Positions 8,136 to 17,096 of a DNA stretch of 64,000 nt are shown here, piece after piece. Source of the stretch: Bradyrhizobium sp. ORS 278 (GTDB taxonomy: Bacteria > Pseudomonadota > Alphaproteobacteria > Rhizobiales > Xanthobacteraceae). The notes under the pieces were generated by a model, which was not told where the DNA came from, made no database searches, and saw nothing but the letters and a program-made list of their open reading frames with translations. The DNA is taken from the NCBI RefSeq assembly GCF_000026145.1, contig NC_009445.1, positions 4,340,001-4,404,000 on the forward strand, given 5' to 3'. The position numbers and the translations under genes were made by a program. Within the stretch, counting starts at the first letter, position 1. Each line of letters opens with the position of its first letter.

Positions 8136-8912
8136 TCAGTGCATCATGCCGAGTCCGAAGCCCGGACCAAACTTGTAGTTCAGCTTGACGAGGCCGATAT
8201 CGACATCCTGCTTGATGCGATGAGTCATCGCGGGCTGGCCTGCAGCGGCGACGAAATTCAGGTTCTTGTTGCCGAGGAAGATGTGGTCGTACTCGATGCC
8301 GACCGACCAGTTGGGAGCGAAGCCGTATTCGAGACCGGCGCCGACAGTGCCGCCCCAGCGCGTCGTGTTGGCGCGGTCGAGCATGACATTGGTGCCTGTG
8401 GTAAAGGTATCGTAGCGATCGCCGACAACCGCGGCACCGCCCTTGAAATAGACGAGAATGTTGTCGAAGGCGTAGCCGACCTGACCGGTGAACAGGCCGA
8501 AGCCGTTGGTGCGCGAGCGGTCGCTGACATTGGGAAGGATCAGGTTTCGGTTGGTGCCCTTGAAATTGGCCCAGTCGCCCTGCGCTTCGACGCCGAACAC
8601 CCAGTTGGCCATCTGGTAACGGTAGCCGATCTGACCACCGACCGCGGCGCCTCCGCCACCCGAACAGCCCTCGCGGTTCGCCGCCGGATTCACCGCGACA
8701 CCGGCGTTCGAGACGAGATTCCAGCAATCCCGGCTGGATCCGCCGCCGGCGTTGAAGCCGACATAGAAGCCGCCCCAATCATACACGGTCGCCATGACGG
8801 CAGGCGGAGCCTTGGTGTAAGGGCCCTTCTTGACCGGAAGATCAGCCGCAAAGGTAGACGTCGCGGCAGCCATTGCGCCGAGCCCCGCCGCTGCCCCGAA
8901 AAGCGTTTTCAT
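8136..8912 (-). CDS. Outer-membrane beta-barrel protein, Omp25/Omp31 family
   Basis: 258 residues when started at the ATG at 8912, which a CGGAG ribosome site precedes by 7 bases; a second ATG at 8915 is directly adjacent and equally possible. The signal peptide (MKTLFGAAAGLGAMAAATST, then FAADLPVKK) is followed by the family box WGGFYVGFNAGGGSS, barrel strands GYRYQMANW, VGYAFDN and GLEYGFAPNW, and the terminal NYKFGPGFG. The mature part contains a Cys pair (residues near CWNLVS and EGCSGG) that could form a disulfide in the first extracellular loop; the paralogue ending at 6727 lacks it. The three-base-loop inverted repeat at 8094-8120 lies just past its stop codon. Confidence 0.9.
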   Translation of the reverse strand: MKTLFGAAAGLGAMAAATSTFAADLPVKKGPYTKAPPAVMATVYDWGGFYVGFNAGGGSSRDCWNLVSNAGVAVNPAANREGCSGGGGAAVGGQIGYRYQMANWVFGVEAQGDWANFKGTNRNLILPNVSDRSRTNGFGLFTGQVGYAFDNILVYFKGGAAVVGDRYDTFTTGTNVMLDRANTTRWGGTVGAGLEYGFAPNWSVGIEYDHIFLGNKNLNFVAAAGQPAMTHRIKQDVDIGLVKLNYKFGPGFGLGMMH

Positions 8913-9368
8913 CATCGAACTCCGTAGCTTCTGTCCCAAGGTCCCCAAACCCTCTGTTCGGTAGCCAAAACATGCAGCGCGACGCAGTGCTCATGCCCTT
9001 TGCATCTGCGTCGTCGACATCAGGTCTTGGCCGGACTCAACCGGTTCTTTTCGGCTTTTATGGGATTGGACGAAAACGCCTGTTTTCGAAGCACTTCGCG
9101 GCGCGACGAACTAACAACTAACAAGATATGTGGAGGAGTCGTGACCTGCGTCCACGGTCCGCCACAATGGAACGGCGGCGAGAGCGCGGCGGAGAACGCT
9201 CTCGGTCACGGAACCCGCGCGATAAAGCCTCAGTCGTGGAATCCTCGGGGCGCGACATCCTGTTTTGCGAATGCCTAGCATCATCATCCGCAAAACTGAC
9301 GAATGTATGGTCTCTGCTAATTATTCGCCGAAGCCGCTGTTCGCACCATTGTCCGCGCGCGCGATTCG
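8913..9368. other. Intergenic stretch without a recognisable gene
   Basis: About 450 bases between the start of a porin gene and the end of a regulator gene, both on the minus strand. It should hold the porin promoter. The open frames here have no family resemblance or convincing ribosome site. I see no repeat or terminator that I could defend. Confidence 0.5.
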
Positions 9369-10139
9369 TCACGTGTAGTAGATCGCGAGCTTCAGCGCAG
9401 GGTCGTCGTTGGCCTGAAACGTCGCGTAGCGCAACCGAAGGCGGCCTTTCTTCGGATGCTCGAGCAGCTTCTCGCCCGCCGCGAGCGCGTTGACGTCGTG
9501 AGCCGCCCACAACTCGTCGAACTCGCGGCTGCCCTGCCGCAGCCGCGCGAGCAACTCGGCAAAGGCGGGATCGCCCGCCCAGAGATCGTAGGTCGCGCGA
9601 AACTGCGCCACCATCCGCCGGGCCAGCTCCTTCCATTGCGCGCCAAACAACTTGCGTACGCCGGGCGTGCACAGCATCAGCAGCAGCGTGTTGCGATCCT
9701 CGTCGGCAAGCCGTGAGAAACCGAAGATCTCATCCGCCTGATCGTTCCAGGCCAGCACATCCCATCGCCGTCCCGAGATGTAGGCCGGCTGGTTCAGGCT
9801 TTTCACGAGATCGCGAAGTCCAACCGGCACCTGCTCGCGCACGAACGGCTTGCGCGCGGGTCCGCGCACCAGCGCCTTCAGATGAGCATGCTCGGTTCGG
9901 CTGAGGCGCAGGGCGCGCGCCAGAGAGTCGATCGTCGATGACGACGGCTTCACCGCACGGCCCTGCTCGAGCCGGATGTACCAGTCGACGCCGATGCCGG
10001 CGAGCTCGGCCACTTCCTCGCGGCGCAGCCCCGTGGCGCGACGCCGCCGGCCGGCCGGGAGACCGACCGCTTGCGGCGTCAGCTTTTCACGCCGCGAGCG
10101 CAGGAAATTTCCGAGCGCTTCGTGTCTTGGGTCGATCAT
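9369..10139 (-). CDS. Helix-turn-helix regulator with MmyB-like ligand-binding domain
   Basis: A 256-residue cytoplasmic DNA-binding protein. Residues 8-80 form an XRE/Cro-type helix-turn-helix (LGNFLRSRREKL, then RRATGLRREEVAELAGIGVD and WYIRLEQGR), exactly the arrangement seen in MmyB-like regulators. Residues 100-250 match the PAS-like MmyB C-terminal domain (YISGRRWDVLAWNDQADEIF; RYATFQANDDPALKLAIY), which is thought to bind a small hydrophobic ligand. It is divergent from the dehydrogenase gene at 10262, with 122 bases between, a layout in which such regulators usually control the neighbouring oxidoreductase. The ligand is unknown. Confidence 0.9.
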   Translation of the reverse strand: MIDPRHEALGNFLRSRREKLTPQAVGLPAGRRRRATGLRREEVAELAGIGVDWYIRLEQGRAVKPSSSTIDSLARALRLSRTEHAHLKALVRGPARKPFVREQVPVGLRDLVKSLNQPAYISGRRWDVLAWNDQADEIFGFSRLADEDRNTLLLMLCTPGVRKLFGAQWKELARRMVAQFRATYDLWAGDPAFAELLARLRQGSREFDELWAAHDVNALAAGEKLLEHPKKGRLRLRYATFQANDDPALKLAIYYT

Positions 10140-10162
10140 GATGGAGTCTCGTCAACAGACGT

Positions 10163-10179
10163 TCCAGGCTGGGCCTGGA
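10163..10179. promoter_or_regulatory. Candidate operator between regulator and dehydrogenase
   Basis: TCCAGGC and its exact complement GCCTGGA are separated by three bases in the 122-base divergent region, 24 bases upstream of the regulator start. A further CCAGG lies at 10196-10200. The symmetry fits a dimeric helix-turn-helix regulator; binding is not shown. Confidence 0.4.
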
Positions 10180-10261
10180 CAGTCCTAGGATAATACCAGG
10201 CCTTCCTGCGCGTAGCATAGCTCTGCATTTTCATCTTCCGCTACCCGCGGAATGGAGAGAG

Positions 10262-11344
10262 ATGATGAAAGCTGCCGTGCTGAAGCGTTTTGGATCGCCA
10301 CTGGAGATAGAAGAGGTTGCCGAGCCCGTGCTTGGCACAGGCGAGGTCATCGTCGACATCGTCGCGGCCGGCGTGCTGTCCTATGCCAATGAAGTGTTCA
10401 GCGGCGAGCGCAAATATCTGCTCGAGCTGCCAGTCATTCCCGGAACCAGCGGCATCGGCCGGGTCAGCGCCGTTGGCCCCGACGCGACACATCTCGCGAT
10501 CGGCGACTGGGTGTTCTGCGATCCCACGGTACGCTCCCGTGACAACGCGCTTGCTCCCGACATCACCCTGCAAGGCCTGAGCGCGCGTGGACCAGGTGGG
10601 CTGCAGCTTCAGCAGTATTTCCGGCACGGCTCGTTTGCGCAGCGCATGCGACTGCCAACGGAGAACGCCAAGCCGATCGGCATGATCGATGCTGACGACG
10701 CGGCGCGGTGGTGTGCGCTCGGCACCCTGCTCGTGCCCTATGGCGGCTTTCTCGCCGCCCGTCTGCAGCCGGGCGAGACCGTGCTGGTCAGCGGCGCCAC
10801 CGGCCGGTTCGGCAGCGCCGCGGTCGCCGTGGCGCTGGCCATGGGCGCCGCTGCGGTCGTCGCGCCCGGCCGCAACGAGGCGATGCTGGCCGAGCTCACG
10901 CGCAGGTTCGGCGCACGCGTTCATCCCGTCAGGCTATCCGGTGTCGCGAGCGAGGACACCGAGCGCATGAAGCGCGCCGCCCCCGGCCCGATCGACTGCG
11001 TGCTCGACATCATGCCGCCCTCGGTCACGACCGATGTCGTCAGATCCGCCATCATGACCGTGCGCCCCTATGGGCGCGTGGCGCTGATGGGCGGCGTCGG
11101 CATGCTCGGCGGCCCCGGGCTCGATCTGCCCTATCCCTGGATCATGCGCGATTGCATCACGATCCACGGCGTCTGGATGTGTCCGCCCACCGCCATGGCG
11201 ACGATGCTGGGACTGATCCGGGGCGGATTACTCGACCTCGCGCAGTTCGAGCCGACCTGCTTCGACCTCGACCATGCCAACGAGGCCGTGGCTCACGCTG
11301 CTGCGCATCGCGAGCCCTTCAAGATGACGGTGATCAGGCCCTGA
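10262..11344 (+). CDS. Medium-chain dehydrogenase/reductase, quinone-oxidoreductase type
   Basis: A 360-residue NAD(P)H-binding oxidoreductase. The catalytic N-terminal domain (residues 1-130) has the MDR pattern, but the zinc motifs are gone: VLSYANEVFSG stands where alcohol dehydrogenases have Cys-Gly-x-Asp, and PGTSGIG where they have Gly-His-Glu. The Rossmann domain follows (ETVLVSGATGRFGSAAVAVA, about residues 174-193). It is therefore probably a zinc-independent quinone or enone reductase. Two adjacent ATGs (10262 and 10265) follow a GGAGAGAG ribosome site. It is divergent from an MmyB-type regulator that probably controls it, and converges on lolD with a 12-base gap. The substrate is unknown. 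Confidence 0.85.
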   Translation: MMKAAVLKRFGSPLEIEEVAEPVLGTGEVIVDIVAAGVLSYANEVFSGERKYLLELPVIPGTSGIGRVSAVGPDATHLAIGDWVFCDPTVRSRDNALAPDITLQGLSARGPGGLQLQQYFRHGSFAQRMRLPTENAKPIGMIDADDAARWCALGTLLVPYGGFLAARLQPGETVLVSGATGRFGSAAVAVALAMGAAAVVAPGRNEAMLAELTRRFGARVHPVRLSGVASEDTERMKRAAPGPIDCVLDIMPPSVTTDVVRSAIMTVRPYGRVALMGGVGMLGGPGLDLPYPWIMRDCITIHGVWMCPPTAMATMLGLIRGGLLDLAQFEPTCFDLDHANEAVAHAAAHREPFKMTVIRP

Positions 11345-11356
11345 TTGCGGCCGAGC

Positions 11357-12058
11357 TCAATCCAGCTCGACGACCTTGCCGCCGACGATGGAGACGCGGC
11401 GGTCCATGCGACCGGCCAGCTCCATGTTGTGGGTCGCGATCAGCATCGCGACTCGCGTTGCTTTCACGAGCTGCATCAGCGCGTGAAAGACATGGTCGGC
11501 GGTGGTTGGATCGAGATTTCCGGTCGGCTCGTCGGCCAGCAGCGCCCGCGGCGCGTTGGCGACCGCGCGCGCGATCGCAACGCGCTGCTGCTCGCCGCCG
11601 GAGAGTTCGGAGGGGCGGTGCTTGATGCGCTCGCCGAGCCCGAGATAGGCCAGGATCTCGCTCGCCCGCTTCACGGTCTCCGAGCGCTTGAGGCCACGGA
11701 TCATCTGCGGCAGCATCACGTTCTCCAGCGCCGTGAACTCCGGCAGCAGCCGGTGCGACTGGTAGACGAAACCGATATCGGTGCGGCGCATCTGGGTGCG
11801 CTCGATGTCGGTGAGTTGCGATGTCGGGGTGCCCCCGACATAGACCTCGCCCTCGTCGGGGCTCTCCAGCAGGCCCGCGATGTGCAGCAAAGTCGACTTG
11901 CCAGAGCCCGAGGGCGCGACCAGTGCCACCGACTGCCCCGCCCACAGGGCAAGCTTGGCGCCGTCGAGGATGGTCAGCTGCTTCTCGCCCTGCATGTACC
12001 GGCGCTTGATCTCGTGGAGATAAACGACCGGGACGTCTTCTGCCCCCTGCTCTTCCAT
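11357..12058 (-). CDS. lolD: Lipoprotein-releasing ABC transporter, ATP-binding protein LolD
   Basis: 233 residues, the normal size for LolD. It has a Walker A box (APSGSGKST, where the usual first Gly is Ala), the ABC signature LSGGEQQR, a Walker B ending in LLADEPTG, and the H-loop ATHN. The protein powers extraction of lipoproteins from the inner membrane for transfer to LolA. It starts 7 bases after the permease gene and forms an operon with it and, upstream, proS. Confidence 0.94.
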   Translation of the reverse strand: MEEQGAEDVPVVYLHEIKRRYMQGEKQLTILDGAKLALWAGQSVALVAPSGSGKSTLLHIAGLLESPDEGEVYVGGTPTSQLTDIERTQMRRTDIGFVYQSHRLLPEFTALENVMLPQMIRGLKRSETVKRASEILAYLGLGERIKHRPSELSGGEQQRVAIARAVANAPRALLADEPTGNLDPTTADHVFHALMQLVKATRVAMLIATHNMELAGRMDRRVSIVGGKVVELD

Positions 12059-12065
12059 CAGCGCC

Positions 12066-13346
12066 TCACTCGTAGCGAAGCGCTTCGACCGGGTCTAATC
12101 GGGCCGCGCGCCAGGAGGGATAGAGCGTGGCCAGAAAGGACAGGGTCAGGGCCATGATGACGACCGCGCTGGTCTCGCCGGCATCGATCTCGGCCGGCAG
12201 CTTCGACAGGAAGTACAGCGTCGGATCGAACAGGTCGGTGTTGGTCAGCCACGACAGGAACAGCCGGATGGTCTCGATGTTCAGGCAGATCAGGAGGCCA
12301 ACGAAGAAGCCGGTGAGCGTGCCCACCACGCCGATCGAGGCCCCGGTGATCAGGAAGATTCGCATGATCGCCCCCTGCGAGGCACCCATCGTCCGGAGCA
12401 CCGCGATGTCCTGGCCCTTGTCCTTGACCAGCATGATCAGTCCCGAAACGATGTTCAGCGCCGCCACCAGCACGATCAGGGTCAGGATCAGGAACATCAC
12501 ATTGCGCTCGACCTGGAGCGCGTTGAAGAAGGTGGAGTTGCGCTGGCGCCAGTCGACCAGGAACACCGGCCGGCCGGCCGCCTCCGTCACCGTCTTGCGA
12601 AACTGCTCCACCTTGTCGGGATTGCTGGTGAAGATTTCGATCGCGGTCACGTCGTTGTTACGGTTGAAATAGGCCTGGGCTTCCGCCAGCGGCATGAACA
12701 CGAAGCTGGAGTCATATTCCGACATGCCGATCTCGAACACCGCGGCCACCTTGTAGGGCTTGATGCGCGGTGTCGTGCCCATCGGCGTCACCGCGCCCTT
12801 CGGCGCAACCAGCGTGATGCTGTCGCCGGCATGCAGCGAGAGCAGATCCGCGAGACGTCGACCGATGGCGACGCCCTGGCCCTCGTCGAAACCTTCGAGG
12901 GTGCCCTGCTTGATGTTCTTGGCGATCGACGTCAGGTTCGTCAGATCCTGCGAGCGGATGCCGCGGATGAAGACGCCCGAGGCGTTGAACGGCGACGAGC
13001 CCAGGCCCTGGCCGTCGACCACGGGCGCCGCGAGCCGGATGCCCTGCACCTGCGAGATCCGCTCGGAAACATCCTTCCAATCGGTCAGCGGCGATTCCAG
13101 CGGCTGCACCAGGAGGTGGCCGTTGAGGCCGAGGATCTTGTCGAGCAGCTCCTTGCGGAAGCCGTTCATGACGGCCATCACGATGATCAGCGTCGCGACG
13201 CCGAGCATGATGCCGAGGAAGGAGAAACCCGCAATCACGGAGATGAAACCCTCGCGGCGCCGGGCACGCAGATAGCGCCCGGACAGCATCCACTCGAAGG
13301 GCGCGAAGGGCGCGGTCTGCACGGGTTCGGTCATGGCGTCATCCAT
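12066..13346 (-). CDS. lolC: Lipoprotein-releasing ABC transporter permease, LolC/LolE family
   Basis: 426 residues with the four-helix MacB/FtsX layout: one membrane helix near residues 38-60 ([20 protein letters not shown]), a large periplasmic domain, then three helices from about residue 285. Alphaproteobacteria usually have a single LolC/E homologue that probably forms a homodimer, so whether to name it lolC or lolE is a convention. The start is uncertain: ATG at 13346 or at 13334 ([10 protein letters not shown]). It sits between proS and lolD on the minus strand, 95 bases after proS, an order I recall as common in Rhizobiales. Confidence 0.92.
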   Translation of the reverse strand: MDDAMTEPVQTAPFAPFEWMLSGRYLRARRREGFISVIAGFSFLGIMLGVATLIIVMAVMNGFRKELLDKILGLNGHLLVQPLESPLTDWKDVSERISQVQGIRLAAPVVDGQGLGSSPFNASGVFIRGIRSQDLTNLTSIAKNIKQGTLEGFDEGQGVAIGRRLADLLSLHAGDSITLVAPKGAVTPMGTTPRIKPYKVAAVFEIGMSEYDSSFVFMPLAEAQAYFNRNNDVTAIEIFTSNPDKVEQFRKTVTEAAGRPVFLVDWRQRNSTFFNALQVERNVMFLILTLIVLVAALNIVSGLIMLVKDKGQDIAVLRTMGASQGAIMRIFLITGASIGVVGTLTGFFVGLLICLNIETIRLFLSWLTNTDLFDPTLYFLSKLPAEIDAGETSAVVIMALTLSFLATLYPSWRAARLDPVEALRYE

Positions 13347-13441
13347 TGCGCGATCATCCCATGATTCGGGCCGATTGTGGCCGGATTGGCCGTCGGCCGG
13401 CTGGCTGCCCCGGTGGATAATACGATGATCGAACGAACGGC

Positions 13442-14776
13442 TCAGCTCGCCGCGGTTCCAGCGCCAAGCCGCGCCACGATGTCGGCCGGCGACATCATCT
13501 CGCGTGCCCCGTCGCTGCGGGTCTTCACCTCGACCTTGCCTTCGGCAAGGCTCTTCGGACCGACCATGATTTGCCAGGGAATGCCGATCAGATCGGCGGT
13601 GGCGAACTTGCCCCCCGCGCGCTGCTCGGTGTCGTCGTAGAGCACGTCGACGCCCTTGGCGAGCAGATCGCGATAGAGCTGCTCACAGGCGGCATCGGTG
13701 TCCGAGCCGCCCTGTTTCAAATTGAGGATCACGGCGCGGAACGGCGCGACCTCCTCGGGCCATTTGATGCCGGCATCGTCATGGCAGGCCTCGATGATGG
13801 CGCCGGCAAGACGCGACACGCCCACGCCGTAGGAGCCGCCGTGGATAGTGACCTCGGCTCCATCAGGACCGGCCACCAGCGCCTTCATGGGCTCGGAATA
13901 TTTGGTGCCGAAGTAGAAGATCTGCCCGACCTCGATGCCGCGGGTGTGGACGCGCCGCTCCGCCGGCACCTCGGCCTCGAAGCGGGCGCCGTCGTGCACG
14001 TCCTCGGTCGCCGCGTAGAGGGAGGTCCATTCCTTGATGATCGGCGTGAGGTCGCCGTCATAATCGACGGAGGCCGACGGGATCGGCAGATCGAGCACGT
14101 TACGGTCGCAATACACACCGGACTCGCCGGTTTCGGCGAGCACGATGAACTCATGACTGAGATCACCGCCGATCGGGCCGGTCTCGGCACGCATGGGGAT
14201 GCCCTTCAGGCCCATCCGCGCAAACGTGCGCAGGTAAGCGACGAACATCTTGTTGTAGGCGCGCCGCGCGCCCGCCTCGTCGAGATCGAACGAATAGGCG
14301 TCCTTCATCAGGAATTCCCGGCCGCGCATCACGCCGAAGCGCGGACGCTGCTCGTCGCGAAATTTCCATTGGATATGATAGAGATTGAGCGGCAGGTTGC
14401 GGTAAGACTTCACGTAGGCCCGGAAGATCTCCGTGATCATCTCCTCGTTGGTCGGCCCGTACAGCAACTCACGCTTGTGACGGTCGCTGATGCGCAGCAT
14501 CTCAGGACCATAGGCGTCGTAGCGGCCGCTCTCGCGCCAGAGGTCGGCGAGTTGCAGGGTCGGCATCAGCAATTCCAGCGCGCCGGCGCGGTTCTGCTCC
14601 TCGCGCACGATCTGCTCGATCTTCTTCAGGACCTTGAAGCCGAGGGGCAGCCAGGCGTAGATGCCGGCCGCCTCCTGCCGCAGCATGCCGGCGCGCAGCA
14701 TCAACCGGTGCGAGACGATCTCGGCTTCCTTCGGATTTTCTTTCAGAATGGGCAGGAAAAACCGCGACAAACGCAT
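13442..14776 (-). CDS. proS: Prolyl-tRNA synthetase, short alphaproteobacterial form
   Basis: 444 residues, started at the ATG at 14776 that gives the family N-terminus [19 protein letters not shown]. Class II synthetase motifs are present: motif 2 around [25 protein letters not shown] and motif 3 in [16 protein letters not shown]. coli ProRS is about 570 residues because of an inserted editing domain between motifs 2 and 3; that insertion is absent here, as is known for alphaproteobacterial enzymes, so hydrolysis of mischarged alanyl-tRNA would need a separate free-standing editing protein. A GAAGG ribosome site precedes the ATG. It is the first gene of proS-lolC-lolD. Confidence 0.95.
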
Positions 14777-14987
14777 GGGTTGGGCCTTCGAGATTCGGTT
14801 CGGGCTGGCGCAGTCAAACCGGATCAGGCGGCAAAACACAAGACTGGGATTGAGAAAAAGCGGCTAAGCCACCGTATTCCCGATCATTTTACTGGTTTCG
14901 CTGAAGCGGAGGATGAACGCCGGCCAACAGCCTGTCGGCGGACTGGGGACCATCAAACGATGATCCAAGGATTGTCCAGGGATGGCC

Positions 14988-16559
14988 TCAACGTGGCCTG
15001 AGCTCGAATTCATCCTCCAGACTGATCTGGTCGAAATCGTCTACCAGCGCGTCGACCCGAACATGCCAGCGGCCGGACAACGGCAGCGGCACATCTCGTG
15101 CGTGCCAGTCACGATCCGGCTCTCGAACCGCCTTGCGCTCGATCGGCCCGATGCCCTTGGCCGGTATCTGGAGCGTCAGCGTGACCTCTTTGGCCTGAAG
15201 CCGGCTGCCGTCCGGGTTCATCAGTTGGAGCAGGACATGGTTCGGCCCGACCCGCCCGGGAAACATCAGGACCTGAAACATGGCGCGATCGCCGTGGGTA
15301 TGGAGGCCGAGTGGCGCCTCCCGCGCGAGGCTGCGCGGCGGCGGCGTGAACCGCCAGCCCGCCACGACGCCGAGGATGGCCACGCCAAGGGCGCATTCGA
15401 GCAGGATCGAGCGGCTGAGCGCCAGAGATTTTGGATCGGATGCGAAGGCGGGGACGAGGCGGTAGCGGTTCAAAGCCGCGAGCGCGAGCAGCAGCACGAC
15501 GAGCGCCAGCTTGCTCGACAGCAAGAGCCCATAGGTCGTCTCCACGAGGGCGCGAAGCGACTCGAGCTCGACCATGGCAAGCCACACACCGGTGACCAGA
15601 AGCACGCCCACGACGGGCATCGCGATCACGGAAAACCTGCGCAGCGCCGCTGCCGCACCGGCATCGGCCGTCATCGTCAGCGCCGCAAGCGGCACGAGCG
15701 CGCCGAGCCAGAACGTCACCGCCATGCCATGGAGGCCGACCGCCGTCCGGCTCAGCCATGCCGGCGGCGCCGTCGCCGCATGACCGCTCATCGCCAGGGC
15801 CGCGCCGGCCCCCGCCAGGGCGGCGGCCGCGAGCGGCCTGCCCCACGGCTGTTCTCGCAACCACGCCGCGGCCAAAGCGGCGGCCATTGCGAAGGCGGTG
15901 AACAGCACGGTGAAAATCAGGCTCGTGTTGGCCGCAGATGCCCAGGGGCTTGGCGTGAGCAGGCCGCGGAGCGGAAGGTCGAGAAGGTCGAGCCCCTGCC
16001 CGCCGACCGACAGCACAGCTCCCACAAGTCCGGCTCCGAGCACGACGATCAGGATACGCTGGACCGAAGCGACAGGCCCCACCCATTTGAGAAAGAACAC
16101 GCCGCCGACGCCAAAGAACAGACCAGCGTATAGCGCCAGGCGCGCCGACCAGATCAGCCCGTCGCGCCAATGGTCCCGTTCCAGGAACGCATTCGCAGGG
16201 GTGGGCGCGCCCACCGCAAAGCTCACAACTCCAGCGACAGGATGACCGTCAGCCGAGATCACTCGATAGCTGACGAGTTGGCTGCCGCGCGGCAGATCGG
16301 GCGGCAATCTGACGACGACCGCCGGGCCCGTAACATCGGCGCGAAGCTGGTCCCAGCGCTGCCCGCGTGCGTCGATCAGGACCAGGGCGCCGACCGAGAC
16401 CGCTTCATCGAAGCGGAGCGTGAGCACCGGCGGCACAGTCTCGGCAACGCTGCCATCGGCGGGCTCGGACGAAACCAGCGCCGCATGCGCGCCGGCTCTG
16501 GTCGTGAGGCCCACGGCCAGAGCCAGGATGAGGAGAACCGCCCGGAGCACGCCCCTCAC
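14988..16559 (-). CDS. CopC-CopD fusion, copper transport protein (PcuE-like)
   Basis: 523 residues joining a periplasmic CopC domain to a CopD membrane domain. After the signal peptide the mature protein should begin at His25 (AGA/HAALVSSEP), and SADGHPV supplies Asp104 and His106. An N-terminal His plus an Asp-x-His pair is the Cu(II) site of CopC. From about residue 138 eight or so membrane helices follow. The start is GTG at 16559 inside the stop of the YcnI gene (4-base overlap), so translation is probably coupled. It closes the copper cluster. By family and position it matches PcuE of the copper-starvation operon described in Bradyrhizobium japonicum. It probably moves copper across the inner membrane. 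Confidence 0.9.
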   Translation of the reverse strand: MRGVLRAVLLILALAVGLTTRAGAHAALVSSEPADGSVAETVPPVLTLRFDEAVSVGALVLIDARGQRWDQLRADVTGPAVVVRLPPDLPRGSQLVSYRVISADGHPVAGVVSFAVGAPTPANAFLERDHWRDGLIWSARLALYAGLFFGVGGVFFLKWVGPVASVQRILIVVLGAGLVGAVLSVGGQGLDLLDLPLRGLLTPSPWASAANTSLIFTVLFTAFAMAAALAAAWLREQPWGRPLAAAALAGAGAALAMSGHAATAPPAWLSRTAVGLHGMAVTFWLGALVPLAALTMTADAGAAAALRRFSVIAMPVVGVLLVTGVWLAMVELESLRALVETTYGLLLSSKLALVVLLLALAALNRYRLVPAFASDPKSLALSRSILLECALGVAILGVVAGWRFTPPPRSLAREAPLGLHTHGDRAMFQVLMFPGRVGPNHVLLQLMNPDGSRLQAKEVTLTLQIPAKGIGPIERKAVREPDRDWHARDVPLPLSGRWHVRVDALVDDFDQISLEDEFELRPR

Positions 16560-17089
16560 GGTTTCGGCAGCAGCCGGATGCCCGGCGCCGGTTGCTTGTA
16601 GCTGTGCGGATCAGCCCCTTCGGCCGGAATCTCGATCCACCGCCTCACATCAGCCTCGCACTCCTGCACGACGGGGAAATACAAGGTGGTGTCGGGCTTG
16701 AGCGCGGTCGTCAGCGTCACGTCGACCGCGAACGGCTCGCGGGTCTTGGCTGGCACGCGGCCGCCGGACCAGACGATCTCCTGAACGCCTTCGGACAGTT
16801 TTCGCCCGTCGTCCTCATAGGTGGCGGCGTAAGCCCCCGTCTTGGTGTCGATCGTCCAACCCGCCTTGGCCTCCGGCACGACTGCGACGACGCCCTCCGG
16901 AATCCGCACGCGCAGCTTGATCGTGTCGGCCTCGCCGCAGCCATGCGGCACGACGAAAACGGCCTGAACGCGTGAGCCGATCGCAGCCTCCTTGGTCTCC
17001 AGGATCACATGCGCGTCGGCTGACGCGTTTGCCGTCGCCAGGACTGCGACCGATACGAGCCACGACATCTTCCTGCTGGGAATGCTCAT
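16556..17089 (-). CDS. YcnI-like (DUF1775) copper-binding protein (PcuD-like)
   Basis: 177 residues from the ATG at 17089; the frame is open upstream into the receptor gene, but only this start gives a signal peptide. Cleavage after ASADA would expose His27 as the first residue (HVILETKEA), matching the single-histidine copper site known for YcnI, and a tryptophan (RRWIEIP) that completes such a site is near residue 156. The family binds Cu(II) in the periplasm. It lies 7 bases after the TonB-dependent receptor and overlaps the CopC-CopD gene by 4 bases, so the three are one transcript. Regulation by copper limitation is inferred from the related pcu operon. Confidence 0.88.
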   Translation of the reverse strand: MSIPSRKMSWLVSVAVLATANASADAHVILETKEAAIGSRVQAVFVVPHGCGEADTIKLRVRIPEGVVAVVPEAKAGWTIDTKTGAYAATYEDDGRKLSEGVQEIVWSGGRVPAKTREPFAVDVTLTTALKPDTTLYFPVVQECEADVRRWIEIPAEGADPHSYKQPAPGIRLLPKP

Positions 17090-17096
17090 GATCACC

